Made by a program: the position numbers and the translations under genes
The notes under the pieces: generated by a model
What the model was told of the DNA's origin: nothing
What the model saw: only the letters and a program-made list of their open reading frames with translations
Database searches by the model: none
NCBI GenBank assembly: GCA_905479195.1
Contig: CAJQLO010000002.1
Span: 152,001-216,000, forward strand
Direction of reading: 5' to 3'
DNA from: an uncultured Gammaproteobacteria bacterium
GTDB lineage: Bacteria > Pseudomonadota > Gammaproteobacteria > GCA-002705445 > GCA-002716945
DNA length: 64,000 bases
Part shown: positions 1 through 8,559 of the stretch, piece by piece
Numbering within the stretch: position 1 is the first letter of the stretch
Layout of the letters: each line of letters starts with the position of its first letter

Positions 1-150
1 AAAAGAATTACATAGACTTACGCACCGTCTACATCCATGACAGTGATCAGAAACTCTTCGTAACTCTTTTTCAAATAGTTCTTCGTTTAGGTAATCTTGG
101 TTCTTCCAATCAATGCTAAATCTTGTTGGTTTTTGTAACCCACCTTCCAT
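1..150 (-). CDS. Fe-S binding protein, GlpC/heterodisulfide reductase-like (N-terminal part only)
   Basis: Only the first 50 codons are inside the window; the gene runs off the left edge. The start at 150 is preferred over an in-frame ATG at 156 because GGAG lies 7 nt upstream of it. The peptide contains PTRFSIDWKN and then HCHGCRRCVSLCNSF, a CxxCxxC...C ferredoxin-type cluster site near residues 37-47. This is the start typical of the GlpC-like Fe-S oxidoreductases found next to rubrerythrin in many proteobacteria, often followed by a DUF3501 gene. It sits 70 bp downstream of rubrerythrin on the same strand, so co-transcription and a role in electron supply to peroxide reduction are inferred. 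Confidence 0.82.
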   Translation of the reverse strand, partial: MEGGLQKPTRFSIDWKNQDYLNEELFEKELRRVSDHCHGCRRCVSLCNSF

Positions 151-220
151 ATTCATTCTCCGTGAAATATAAGTAAGTCCTGAAATGTCCCCTCAATAAT
201 ATCAAGGGGACAAATACTAT

Positions 221-640
221 CTATGCCATTGCTTCCAATGCTTTGGTAAATCTATTTGCATGTGAACGCTCAGCTTTTGCTAGTGTCTCAAACCAGTCAG
301 CTATCTCATCAAAACCTTCATCTCGAGCAGCTTTAGCCATACCAGGATACATATCAGTGTATTCATGAGTTTCTCCTGCAATTGCAGCTTTCAAATTCAT
401 TTCACTGCTCCCTATTGGTTCACCAGTAGCTGGATCACCACACTCTTTCTCTAAATACTCTAAATGACCATGTGCGTGTCCGGTCTCACCTTCAGCAGTA
501 GACCTAAATACAGATGCCACATCATTTTGTCCTTCAACATCAGCTTTTGCTGCGAAGTAAAGATATCTTCTATTTGCTTGTGATTCACCAGCAAATGCAT
601 CTTTAAGATTTTGTTCTGTTTTTGAACCTTTTAAACCCAT
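221..640 (-). CDS. Rubrerythrin (ferritin-like diiron domain, no rubredoxin domain)
   Basis: A 139-residue four-helix ferritin-like protein that should reduce hydrogen peroxide at a diiron site in the cytoplasm. The carboxylate/histidine ligands are visible: E19 in [11 protein letters not shown]52-x-x-H55 in [11 protein letters not shown]90/E93 in [12 protein letters not shown], and E124-x-x-H127 in [11 protein letters not shown]. The C-terminal rubredoxin module of classical rubrerythrin is absent, so a separate electron donor is needed; the adjacent Fe-S protein is the obvious candidate. AAGGAG stands 7 nt before the ATG. The gene begins the operon and lies behind a strong promoter overlapped by a Fur-family palindrome, which suggests peroxide or iron control. 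Confidence 0.93.
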   Translation of the reverse strand: MGLKGSKTEQNLKDAFAGESQANRRYLYFAAKADVEGQNDVASVFRSTAEGETGHAHGHLEYLEKECGDPATGEPIGSSEMNLKAAIAGETHEYTDMYPGMAKAARDEGFDEIADWFETLAKAERSHANRFTKALEAMA

Positions 641-703
641 AATATTTCTCCTTATTATTTAATAAATAATCTAAAATAGTTATTAACCAAGATTAATAAA
701 GCT

Positions 704-722
704 ATTTAGAATCATTCTAAAT
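704..722. promoter_or_regulatory. Fur-family (PerR/Irr-like) operator upstream of rubrerythrin
   Basis: ATTTAGAATCATTCTAAAT is a perfect 19-bp inverted repeat centred on C713. Its core TTTAGAA-N3-TTCTAAA has the form of the Irr iron control element and the 7-1-7 symmetry of Fur/PerR boxes. It covers the -10 element and the expected start point of the rubrerythrin promoter, the position of a classical repressor site. The regulator itself is not in this window, so which Fur-family member binds is inferred. Confidence 0.7.
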
Positions 723-742
723 TTTATAATAATAAGTGTCAA
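714..742 (-). promoter_or_regulatory. Sigma-70 promoter of the rubrerythrin operon
   Basis: On the minus strand a perfect -35 TTGACA (742-737) is followed after exactly 17 bp by TAGAAT (719-714), five of six matches to the -10 consensus. The predicted start point falls near 707, about 65 bp before the rubrerythrin ATG. The -10 lies inside the palindromic operator. Confidence 0.75.
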
Positions 743-771
743 TAGTAATATGTTAAACTAACAAACATAAC

Positions 772-784
772 AATGATTATCATT
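772..784. promoter_or_regulatory. Fur-box-like palindrome before pyrD
   Basis: AATGATTATCATT is a 13-bp perfect inverted repeat (6-1-6). The same 13-mer occurs inside the Fur box of the azoR promoter at 50248-50260. It includes TATCAT, a possible -10 for pyrD, and ends only 14 bp before the pyrD ATG. It could act on pyrD or be an auxiliary site for the divergent rubrerythrin operon. Confidence 0.5.
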
Positions 785-798
785 CTCAATTGCAAATT

Positions 799-1827
799 AT
801 GAAATTATCAAAAAGCCTTTTTAGACTATATAGAAATACTATATTCATGTTACCTGCTGAAACAGCTCATTCTGTTAGCTTGGCATCTGCAGAATTTTTA
901 TATAAATCATGGCTCAAAAATATGTTTATCGCAGATAGACAAAGCATGCCAAATAAATTAATGGGGTTAAGTTTTCCTAATAAGCTAGGCTTAGCGGCAG
1001 GCTTTGATAAAAATGGAGACTATCTTAACTTTGATAATAATATTGGCTTAGGTTTTATTGAATTAGGCACTGTGACACCAAAAGCTCAATATGGAAATAG
1101 TAAACCAAGAATTTTTAGGTCTATTAAAGATACTGCGATAATCAATCATCTTGGCTTTAATAATAAAGGAGTTCAGCACTTAAAAAATAACTTACAACTA
1201 ATTGAACGGAATCAGCCTATAGGCATTAATATTGGGAAAAATAGTAGCACAACAATTGAATTAGCTCATGAAGATTATCAGTACTGTATGAAGGAAATAT
1301 TTTCTTTGGCTGACTATATAACATTAAATATTTCTTCTCCGAACACATCTAGATTGAGGGAATTGCATTCTGATAATTATTTAGATACATTTCTTCATGA
1401 AATAAAAAAAACACATGCTGAGTTAACTAAAAAATATAAAAAAAGAGTCCCTTTAGTATTAAAAATTTCTCCAGATATTCAGGATAATGATTTAGAGATA
1501 TTATGCAGACAAATGTTAAATTATGAAATAGACGGTGTAATAGCTACTAATACAACTATAGATAAAAACCTTCTTATAGATAAAAGTTATCTTAATAATA
1601 AAGGAGGGGTTAGCGGCAAGCCTCTTTTTAAAAAATCAAATATCTTGATAAAGAATATAAAAAATTTGGTTAAAGATAATATTGTTATAGTCGGTGCTGG
1701 TGGTATTACATCAAAAGAATCAGCAGTTGAAAAATTGAGCTTAGGAGCTGACCTACTTCAGTTATACACTGGATTAGTATATTTTGGATTAGATTTAATT
1801 AAAGAAATTACTAGGGAAACTAAATAA
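799..1827 (+). CDS. pyrD: Dihydroorotate dehydrogenase (quinone), class 2
   Basis: Oxidises dihydroorotate to orotate in pyrimidine synthesis, passing electrons to quinone at the membrane face. The FMN-barrel motifs are present: LGLAAGFDKNG, INHLGFNNKG, GINIGKN, NISSPNTSRLR with the catalytic Ser of class 2 enzymes near residue 179, then KISPDI, ATNTTIDK, GGVSGKPLF and VGAGGI. The N-terminal helices (FRLYRNTIFMLPAETAHSVS) match the membrane-associating extension of class 2. ATG 799 is preferred; an in-frame TTG lies nine bases upstream, and no clear ribosome binding site is visible for either. At 342 residues the length is normal. A Fur-like palindrome lies just before the start. Confidence 0.95.
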   Translation: MKLSKSLFRLYRNTIFMLPAETAHSVSLASAEFLYKSWLKNMFIADRQSMPNKLMGLSFPNKLGLAAGFDKNGDYLNFDNNIGLGFIELGTVTPKAQYGNSKPRIFRSIKDTAIINHLGFNNKGVQHLKNNLQLIERNQPIGINIGKNSSTTIELAHEDYQYCMKEIFSLADYITLNISSPNTSRLRELHSDNYLDTFLHEIKKTHAELTKKYKKRVPLVLKISPDIQDNDLEILCRQMLNYEIDGVIATNTTIDKNLLIDKSYLNNKGGVSGKPLFKKSNILIKNIKNLVKDNIVIVGAGGITSKESAVEKLSLGADLLQLYTGLVYFGLDLIKEITRETK

Positions 1828-1828
1828 A

Positions 1829-2131
1829 TTATTTAGGAGTCCATTTTCCGAAAGAATCTGGTGCTGACTGAGGATTAGTTGATGCTTCGGGACCACTAGA
1901 ACTTGTTCCAGCTTTGCGTTGCTCCTCATAAACATACTTAATGAAATCAATTAGTTGGCTTAAAATATCATTTTGGTCCTTTTCAGGTATTCCAGATGTA
2001 GCAACAATAGAGCCTACTACTGCAGAAAGATACTGAGCTGCTAAAATAGGGTCTTCATTTTCAGGCTCATAATCAACCAAAACCTTTTGAAGGCCTTTAA
2101 TTAACTCTGGTTTTAAAACAATCTCTGCCAT
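1829..2131 (-). CDS. Hypothetical small protein, 100 residues
   Basis: I do not recognise this family. The protein looks soluble and mostly helical over residues 1-72 (MAEIVLKPELIKGLQKVLVD, later SQLIDFIKYVYEEQRKAG) with a disordered Ser/Pro/Thr-rich tail ending FGKWTPK. No signal peptide or membrane segment is seen. It lies tail to tail with pyrD with one base between the stop codons, and head to head with the hydrolase gene, so it is probably a single-gene transcript. Codon usage resembles its neighbours, and the frame is open over the whole space between two real genes, which supports it being a gene. Confidence 0.6.
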   Translation of the reverse strand: MAEIVLKPELIKGLQKVLVDYEPENEDPILAAQYLSAVVGSIVATSGIPEKDQNDILSQLIDFIKYVYEEQRKAGTSSSGPEASTNPQSAPDSFGKWTPK

Positions 2132-2187
2132 AATATTAGATAAGGGTGTTTTTATTTGACTAAAGTATTACATAATTGAGGATGATC

Positions 2188-2886
2188 ATGCAACCATTAA
2201 AACAATCATATGCGATTAAAACATTTGATGTAGGCCCGATGCAAAATCTAATTTATCTGATAACTGACCTAGAAACCCGTCAAACAGCAATTATAGATCC
2301 TGCTTGGGATATATCTAGTGTAAATAATTATATCAAGGACAATCAATTAGTTCTAAAGAAAATACTTTTAACCCATAGTCATCATGATCATATAAATTCC
2401 ATTGACAAGATATTAGCTGTGCATGATATTGAGATATTCTTGAATCATAAAGAGAAAATTTTTTGGGGCAAAGAGTATGATAATTTTGTGGTAAATCATG
2501 GAGGTGACATAATTGAACTTGGGTCAACAAAAATTAAATCAATACATACTCCTGGTCATACTCCAGGTTCCACATGTTATTATGTCGGAGATAAATTAAT
2601 AGCTGGAGATACTCTTTTTGTATTTGGATGTGGAAGATGCGATCTGCATGGAGGAAATCCTGAAGAAATGTTTGAGACTTTAAAAAATCTTAAATCATCA
2701 CTAGAGAAAAATACAATAATATTGCCTGGACATGATTACTCGGTTAAAAAAGAATCCACTATAGAAGAACAAATAACTGGGAATCCTTTTATGCATTTTC
2801 AAGATATAAATAAGTTTATAGAATATAGGATGCATACTCATGATAAAATTAGAGTTTCACCATATGATGCGATATGTAAAACCTAA
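2188..2886 (+). CDS. Metallo-beta-lactamase-fold hydrolase (glyoxalase II-like)
   Basis: A 232-residue MBL-fold enzyme. The dinuclear metal site is complete: THSHHDH (residues 62-68), the His of TPGHTPGS (near 124), the Asp of AGDTLF (near 141) and the His of LPGHDY (near 182). GCGRCDLHGGNPEEMF is typical of the branch annotated as hydroxyacylglutathione hydrolase, so a glutathione-thioester hydrolase is likely; persulfide dioxygenases share this fold and cannot be excluded. GAGG six bases before ATG 2188 decides the start over in-frame TTG 2176 and ATG 2182. It converges with lptE with a one-base gap and no terminator between them. Confidence 0.85.
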   Translation: MQPLKQSYAIKTFDVGPMQNLIYLITDLETRQTAIIDPAWDISSVNNYIKDNQLVLKKILLTHSHHDHINSIDKILAVHDIEIFLNHKEKIFWGKEYDNFVVNHGGDIIELGSTKIKSIHTPGHTPGSTCYYVGDKLIAGDTLFVFGCGRCDLHGGNPEEMFETLKNLKSSLEKNTIILPGHDYSVKKESTIEEQITGNPFMHFQDINKFIEYRMHTHDKIRVSPYDAICKT

Positions 2887-2887
2887 A

Positions 2888-3373
2888 TTACTGGTTATTT
2901 ATTGATGATATTAGCTTATTAAAAATTAATGTAGAAGCGGTAGATATCATACCTTTTTTAATATAATCCTCTCTGTCGCTATTTCCCATTACATTATTTT
3001 CATCGAATGAATAATCTCTATATAAGATTATTTTATCTTCTACATCACTCTTCCCTGGCGCCTTCAACTGAAATTTAACGGTATATATCAACTCATACTC
3101 ATTGACCCTGCCAGAAGCATTAATTGATAACTGTCTTCGATCAAATTCTTCAGACAATACATGTATCCCATGAAGATTAGCGTCTTTAGATCTTGATACT
3201 CCTATGTTAGAAGAAGCTAATGATGAATTAATAATATTAACTAATTCACTATAATAATTAGACATCACAGATACAGATTTAACGGAAGACGGAACATTTA
3301 TAGCTCCGCGCATAGAGTAGCCACAAGAAGATAGTACGAGTAATATGGAAATAAGTATGATGTTGAATTTCAT
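2888..3373 (-). CDS. lptE: LPS-assembly lipoprotein LptE
   Basis: Outer-membrane lipoprotein that plugs the LptD barrel and helps deliver lipopolysaccharide to the cell surface. The protein starts with a lipoprotein signal peptide (hydrophobic ISILLVLSSC, lipobox LSSC, Cys near residue 16) followed at once by GYSMRG, the usual start of mature LptE. At 161 residues it is a little short for the family. It is 3 nt downstream of leuS, as in E. coli (leuS-lptE-holA); holA does not follow here. Sequence beyond the N-terminus is weakly conserved, so the call rests on lipobox, GYSMRG and position. Confidence 0.85.
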   Translation of the reverse strand: MKFNIILISILLVLSSCGYSMRGAINVPSSVKSVSVMSNYYSELVNIINSSLASSNIGVSRSKDANLHGIHVLSEEFDRRQLSINASGRVNEYELIYTVKFQLKAPGKSDVEDKIILYRDYSFDENNVMGNSDREDYIKKGMISTASTLIFNKLISSINNQ

Positions 3374-3376
3374 TTT

Positions 3377-5812
3377 TTACACAACATAATTAATTAGTTT
3401 ATTCTTTATGTAGATGATTTTCTTAATATCATTATCTTTCAAATAACCATGAATTTTCTCATCTAGGCTTACTATCGCATTAACTTCATCTTCATTTTGA
3501 TCAGTTTCAATAGTAACCTTTCCTCTAAGTTTACCATTGATTTGAACTATAATCTCTTTTTTAGATTCTAGTAATGCGTTATTATCAATTTTTGGCCAAG
3601 TCTCATTAATTAGAGGTGAATTTTTATCAAGATTATTCCATAACTCTTGACAAATATGAGGAGTGATTGGAGATAACATTTTAATAATAGCCTCAACACC
3701 TTCTAACAATACTTCATTATCAAAATCTTTGTTTTGATTATATCTAATCATTTCATTTAATAATTCCATTGATGATGCGATTGCGGTATTAAAACTATTT
3801 CTTTCAAAAAGATCATATGTGAATTTTTTAATTGTTTTATGTATTTTAGTTCTCATATCTTTAGATTTTTGTAAATCGGGACTTTTTATATTTTCGCGAT
3901 TAAATATTTTAAAGCTTAAAGACCATAATCTTTTCAAAAACTTATGTGAACCTTCTATCCCTGAGTCAGACCATTCTAAACTCTGTTCTGGGGGAGCAGA
4001 AAACATGATGAACAATCTAACTGTATCAGCGCCATATTTATCAATAATATCATCGGGGTCAATTGTATTACCCTTTGATTTAGACATTTTAATTCCATCT
4101 TGTAAGACCATTCCTTGCGATAATAGTGATAAAAAAGGTTCGGAGCTATCTACAATACCAATGTCCCTCATTAATTTATGAAAGAATCTCGCATATAATA
4201 AATGCAATATTGCATGTTCTATTCCACCTATATATTGGTCAACTGGCAGCCACTGATTTTTTGATTGGTCCAATAAGCCGTCTTTATAATCCGGGGATAA
4301 AAATCTCAGGTAGTACCATGATGATTCAAAAAAAGTATCAAAAGTATCTGTTTCCCTTATTGCATCTTTGCCTGTGTATGGGCACTTAATATATTTCCAA
4401 GTTGGATGATTTTCTAATGGATTGCCATCTTGTGAAAAATCAATATCATCAGGTAACGTAACAGGCAAATCATCTTCTGGTACAGGATAAACGGTTCCAT
4501 CCTTATGATAGAATACGGGAATTGGACAGCCCCAATATCTTTGCCTAGAAATACCCCAGTCTCTCAATCTATAATTTACCTTTGGCGCACCTGAATCTAT
4601 TTTTTCTAAATCTTTCAAGATATTTTTTTTGGCTAACTTTGAGTCAAGATCTGTGTATTTCCCTGAATTAATTAAAGTTCCTTCGCCTACAAAAATATCA
4701 TCATCAGAATCCATTCCACTCTCTTTAGAAAGTATGACTTGAGTTATAGGCAGATTATATTTTACTGCAAACTCATTATCTCTAACATCATGCCCTGGAA
4801 CACACATCACACATCCAGTGCCATAATCAGATAAGATATAATTAGCTGCCCAGATAGGAACTATAGTTCCATCCAAAGGATTTATCGCAGTCAAACCAGT
4901 GTCAACACCTTCTTTCTCAATTGCGCTTATTGTCTCTTCTGACAATTTCAAACTTTTACACTTATCAATAAATTTTGCTAAGACAGGGTTATCTTTTTTC
5001 TGATTTTTTAATATGATATGGTCTGGTGATATTGCTAAAAAATTTACACCAAAAATTGTATCGACTCTAGTTGTATATACTTCTAAAATACTGTCACTAT
5101 TTGCTATTTTAAATTTAACTAATGCTCCCTCAGACCTACCAATCCAGTTTTTTTGCATCATTTTTACAGAGGTTGGCCAGCCACTTAAATCTTCTAAATC
5201 TTCTAGTAATTCATCTGAATATTCAGTTATTTTCAAAAACCATTGCGGTATCTCTTTTCTTTCAACAATTGCTCCTGATCTCCAACCTTTTCCATCAACT
5301 ACCTGCTCATTTGCTAGAACGGTTTTATCAACTGGGTCCCAATTTACTTCTGATTTCTTTTTATAGACTAAATTCTTCTCTAATAATTTTATAAAAAACC
5401 ACTGTTCCCATTCGTAATATTTTGGATCTGCTGTAGATATTTCATTATCCCAGTCATATGCATAGCCGAGTCTCTTGAGTTGCTCTCGCATATGGTTAAT
5501 ATTCTTTTTTGTCCATTCAAGAGGATGTATTTTATTTGCTATCGCTGCATTTTCTGCAGGTAACCCAAAAGCATCCCAGCCCATTGGTTGAAATACATTT
5601 TTCCCAAGCATTCTTTGTGCTCTAGAGATTACATCTCCAATTGTATAATTTCTAACATGTCCAATATGCAATTTTCCACTGGGATATGGGAACATGCTTA
5701 GGCAATAAAATTTATTATCAGTAGAACTAAAATCTGTTTTAAAGGAATTATTCTTTTCCCAAAATTTTTGTATATTAATCTCAATATCTTTTGGATTATA
5801 ATCTTTATTCAT
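3377..5812 (-). CDS. leuS: Leucyl-tRNA synthetase
   Basis: Charges tRNA-Leu with leucine. Class I signatures are intact: PYPSGKLHIGHVRNYTIGD (HIGH at residues 49-52) and DGIKMSKSKGN near residue 575, which carries the KMSKS ATP-binding loop. The CP1 editing domain lies between them (TTRVDTIFGVNFLA, VPGHDVRDNEFA). The C-terminal anticodon and tRNA-elbow regions end with IVQINGKLRGKV. At 811 residues it is shorter than the E. coli enzyme (860) but all catalytic blocks are present. The start overlaps the end of lnt by 8 nt, so translation is probably coupled. Confidence 0.98.
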   Translation of the reverse strand: MNKDYNPKDIEINIQKFWEKNNSFKTDFSSTDNKFYCLSMFPYPSGKLHIGHVRNYTIGDVISRAQRMLGKNVFQPMGWDAFGLPAENAAIANKIHPLEWTKKNINHMREQLKRLGYAYDWDNEISTADPKYYEWEQWFFIKLLEKNLVYKKKSEVNWDPVDKTVLANEQVVDGKGWRSGAIVERKEIPQWFLKITEYSDELLEDLEDLSGWPTSVKMMQKNWIGRSEGALVKFKIANSDSILEVYTTRVDTIFGVNFLAISPDHIILKNQKKDNPVLAKFIDKCKSLKLSEETISAIEKEGVDTGLTAINPLDGTIVPIWAANYILSDYGTGCVMCVPGHDVRDNEFAVKYNLPITQVILSKESGMDSDDDIFVGEGTLINSGKYTDLDSKLAKKNILKDLEKIDSGAPKVNYRLRDWGISRQRYWGCPIPVFYHKDGTVYPVPEDDLPVTLPDDIDFSQDGNPLENHPTWKYIKCPYTGKDAIRETDTFDTFFESSWYYLRFLSPDYKDGLLDQSKNQWLPVDQYIGGIEHAILHLLYARFFHKLMRDIGIVDSSEPFLSLLSQGMVLQDGIKMSKSKGNTIDPDDIIDKYGADTVRLFIMFSAPPEQSLEWSDSGIEGSHKFLKRLWSLSFKIFNRENIKSPDLQKSKDMRTKIHKTIKKFTYDLFERNSFNTAIASSMELLNEMIRYNQNKDFDNEVLLEGVEAIIKMLSPITPHICQELWNNLDKNSPLINETWPKIDNNALLESKKEIIVQINGKLRGKVTIETDQNEDEVNAIVSLDEKIHGYLKDNDIKKIIYIKNKLINYVV

Positions 5813-7268
5813 ATTTTCTATAACGCTTCCAATAAAATAACATAATAGAGAATATTAACATCAAAACCGGGTAATCACCAAAGCGCATATAAGGGCTAAT
5901 CCCTTTTGATGGGTATACCTCCCCGCTAATTAAGCCCTCAGTATCCAAGCTTATCTCTTTAAGAATTAATCCATTTTTATCAATAATTGCAGATATCCCT
6001 GTATTTGCAGCTCTTATAATTGGATGAGCTGTTTCTAATGCTCGTACTTGTGCAATTTGCAGATGTTGATGTGGAGCAAATGTATTTCCAAACCATGAGT
6101 CATTACTAATATTAATAATAATGCTATGATCTCTAGTCATCTTAATTAGCGATGAATATGCAACCTCATAACATATCAGTGGATGTATGGTAATATCATT
6201 AACCAAGAATGGTTTTTGATTTAAATTTCCATGAGAGAGATTTGACATAGGTATATTTAATTTCTTTGCTATATAACTAAAAAATTTTTTGAGAGGTGTA
6301 TATTCTCCAAATGGAACCAAATGTCTTTTATTATAAAATTTCTCATTTTTATTTAAAACCAACATACTATTATAGATTTTATTCTGACTAGCTTCATAAT
6401 GAAATATACCTGAAATAATATTAGTATCATCAAATTCAAGCATAGAATTATAAAAATTTTTATCTCTCTCATATATTATAGGGATTGCAGTTTCTGGCAA
6501 GATAATCGTTTTATTAGTGATATTATCTGAGAGTAGTGATAAATATTTTTGTTTAATAAAATTTATTTTATCATTATCATATTTAATTCCTGCATTAATA
6601 TTAGGCTGCAGTATGCTAACTTTTAAAGAATCTTTTTTATCTATCGACCACGTAGGATTATAAAAATATAAAATATTAAAAAATATTATGAGTATAAATA
6701 TATTTTTTAAGTTAGCCTTACATAGTTCACTTTTAAAAAACAAAGCAATTCCTATAGACATAGTGCATATTAAAAAACTCACAAAATAACTTCCCGCGAT
6801 AGGATATATCATATTAAATATAGTGCCCTCTTGACTATGACCTGCTATCAACCAAGGGAAACCTCCAAATATAATAGATCTTAATAATTCTAGAGAAACC
6901 CATACTGATGGAATAATTAATAATGTAGAAAATGATTTATCTTTATAATTTTTATTTAAAAAAAAACCTAGTGGAGCGATAAATAATGATAAAAATATAA
7001 TAAAAGAAATTGTCATTAAAAAGGATAATCCTAAGTTTCCTCCACCATAATTATATATACTGCTATATATCCATGAGACTCCTGAGGCAAAAATTGAGAT
7101 TCCATAAATACAAGATAAAACTATAGCTTGTTTCCTTTTATAGAATAACAATGTATAGAAAAATATTGATAGTGAAAAAAATATTCCAAGCTTGAAATTT
7201 ATGGGCGAAAAAGAAGAAGTATATAACAATCCAGAAAGAATAATCAGTATGTATTTATTAGTTTTTAT
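5805..7268 (-). CDS. lnt: Apolipoprotein N-acyltransferase
   Basis: Inner-membrane enzyme that adds the third acyl chain to lipoproteins. Several N-terminal membrane helices precede a periplasmic nitrilase-type domain with the catalytic triad Glu (LPETAIPI, near 258), Lys (KRHLVPFGEYTP, near 315) and Cys (ICYEVAYSS, near 366). No ATG exists at the 5' end. The first TTG (7229) would cut into the first membrane helix, while the reading frame stays open back to the corC stop. AAGAG stands 6 nt before an in-frame ATA at 7268, and a CTG lies at 7247. I extend the gene to 7268, but a CTG or TTG start is possible. Confidence 0.9.
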   Translation of the reverse strand: MKTNKYILIILSGLLYTSSFSPINFKLGIFFSLSIFFYTLLFYKRKQAIVLSCIYGISIFASGVSWIYSSIYNYGGGNLGLSFLMTISFIIFLSLFIAPLGFFLNKNYKDKSFSTLLIIPSVWVSLELLRSIIFGGFPWLIAGHSQEGTIFNMIYPIAGSYFVSFLICTMSIGIALFFKSELCKANLKNIFILIIFFNILYFYNPTWSIDKKDSLKVSILQPNINAGIKYDNDKINFIKQKYLSLLSDNITNKTIILPETAIPIIYERDKNFYNSMLEFDDTNIISGIFHYEASQNKIYNSMLVLNKNEKFYNKRHLVPFGEYTPLKKFFSYIAKKLNIPMSNLSHGNLNQKPFLVNDITIHPLICYEVAYSSLIKMTRDHSIIINISNDSWFGNTFAPHQHLQIAQVRALETAHPIIRAANTGISAIIDKNGLILKEISLDTEGLISGEVYPSKGISPYMRFGDYPVLMLIFSIMLFYWKRYRKYE

Positions 7269-7277
7269 AAGTTTCTC

Positions 7278-8099
7278 TTAATCTATATTTTTTTTACTTA
7301 GCTTTATTCGTTTAATAGTTCTAGAGTCAGCGGACAATACCTTAAATAATAAATTTGAGATTACAATAATCTCACCCTTTAAGGGCACTCTTTCGAATTT
7401 ATTTACTAAATAACCACCAATTGTTTCAACATCATCCTTAAACTCAGTTAAGAAGTATGAGTTAAACTCATCTAGCGTAGTTAATGCATCTACAATATAA
7501 TCATCATGACTTTGAGCAATAATTTTTGATTCAGTTCTTTTATCATACTCATCATCAATTTCACCAACTATTTCTTCAATAACATCTTCAATTGTAACAA
7601 GTCCTGAAACTCCACCATGTTCATCAATGACGATTGCAATATGATTCCTACTTGACTTAAATTCATTCAATAAAATATTTAGTCTTTTGCTTTCTGGGAC
7701 AAAAACTGCTGGCCTAAGCAGTTCATGTAAATTTATGTCATCATTATCATCTTTAATTGATTTTTTAAGCAAGTCTTTTGCCAGCAAGACTCCTATTATT
7801 TCATCACGGTTATCATCAATAACTGGAAACCTTGAATGACCAGATGTAGCTACTTTTTTGACAATTTCATCTATTTGATCAGTTATATCTATTACAGTCA
7901 TATGTGGCCTTGGTATCATAATATCTCTTACCTGTACTTCAGATACTTTAAAAACACCCTCAATCATTTTTAAAGATTCATTATCAAGGACACCATTATG
8001 AACCGTATTTTTCAACACTTCCAAAAGATCAGCTTTAGTCTTGGGAGAATCTTTAAAAAGACCAAGCAGTCTAGCTAACAATTTATTTTTAATTTGCAT
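7278..8099 (-). CDS. corC: CorC/HlyC-type CBS-pair protein (Mg/Co efflux associated)
   Basis: A cytoplasmic 273-residue protein with a CBS pair followed by a CorC_HlyC transporter-associated domain. VRDIMIPRPHM begins the first CBS repeat (near residue 57), HSRFPVIDD and IIGVLLAKDLL close it, and HIAIVIDEHGGVSGLVTIEDVIEEIVGEI is the second. The C-terminal domain includes VETIGGYLVNKFERVP. The family is linked to Mg/Co efflux, though its biochemical role is poorly defined. There is no membrane DUF21 domain, so this is the short CorC form. It overlaps ybeY by 11 nt and sits in the conserved miaB-ybeZ-ybeY-corC-lnt order. Confidence 0.93.
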   Translation of the reverse strand: MQIKNKLLARLLGLFKDSPKTKADLLEVLKNTVHNGVLDNESLKMIEGVFKVSEVQVRDIMIPRPHMTVIDITDQIDEIVKKVATSGHSRFPVIDDNRDEIIGVLLAKDLLKKSIKDDNDDINLHELLRPAVFVPESKRLNILLNEFKSSRNHIAIVIDEHGGVSGLVTIEDVIEEIVGEIDDEYDKRTESKIIAQSHDDYIVDALTTLDEFNSYFLTEFKDDVETIGGYLVNKFERVPLKGEIIVISNLLFKVLSADSRTIKRIKLSKKNID

Positions 8100-8559
8100 A
8101 GTATGGGTCAGGACATCCTAATATATTCATTAATTCTTTTTCTTTATCTTCCATTATAACTCGAGATTTATCTAAGTCATGCGTATAACCCTGCAAATGA
8201 AGCATAGAATGAATTATCATATGTGCCCACCTATTATCTTTTTCTATACTATACATGTCAGACTCTTCATTGATAATCTCCGGGCATACCATGATATCTC
8301 CTAATATATGCTCTCCTGTTATAATATGAGAGTTATTTGGGAAAGATAAAACATTTGTTGGTTTATTTTTTTTAAAAAATATTTTATTTAATTTCATTAT
8401 TTCATTCTTATTAGCTATTCTAATAATAACTAATGAGTCCTTCTCTTCGTTAAATGCAATTTTCGCCCACTTATTTATTTTTAAATTAGTTGGCACATAA
8501 CCCAATGATTTATCTTTTACAATTCTTACTGATAATGGGCTATTTTTTTCTTTTATCAT
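8089..8559 (-). CDS. ybeY: rRNA maturation endoribonuclease YbeY
   Basis: Zinc-dependent RNase involved in 16S rRNA 3'-end maturation and ribosome quality control. The signature HSMLHLQGYTHD near residues 114-125 supplies the three His ligands (HxxxHxxxxxH). NVLSFP occurs near residue 73 and GDIMVCPEII near residue 92, as in the family. At 156 residues the length matches E. coli (155). It overlaps ybeZ upstream by 20 nt and corC downstream by 11 nt, so translational coupling through the whole cluster is likely. Confidence 0.95.
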   Translation of the reverse strand: MIKEKNSPLSVRIVKDKSLGYVPTNLKINKWAKIAFNEEKDSLVIIRIANKNEIMKLNKIFFKKNKPTNVLSFPNNSHIITGEHILGDIMVCPEIINEESDMYSIEKDNRWAHMIIHSMLHLQGYTHDLDKSRVIMEDKEKELMNILGCPDPYYAN

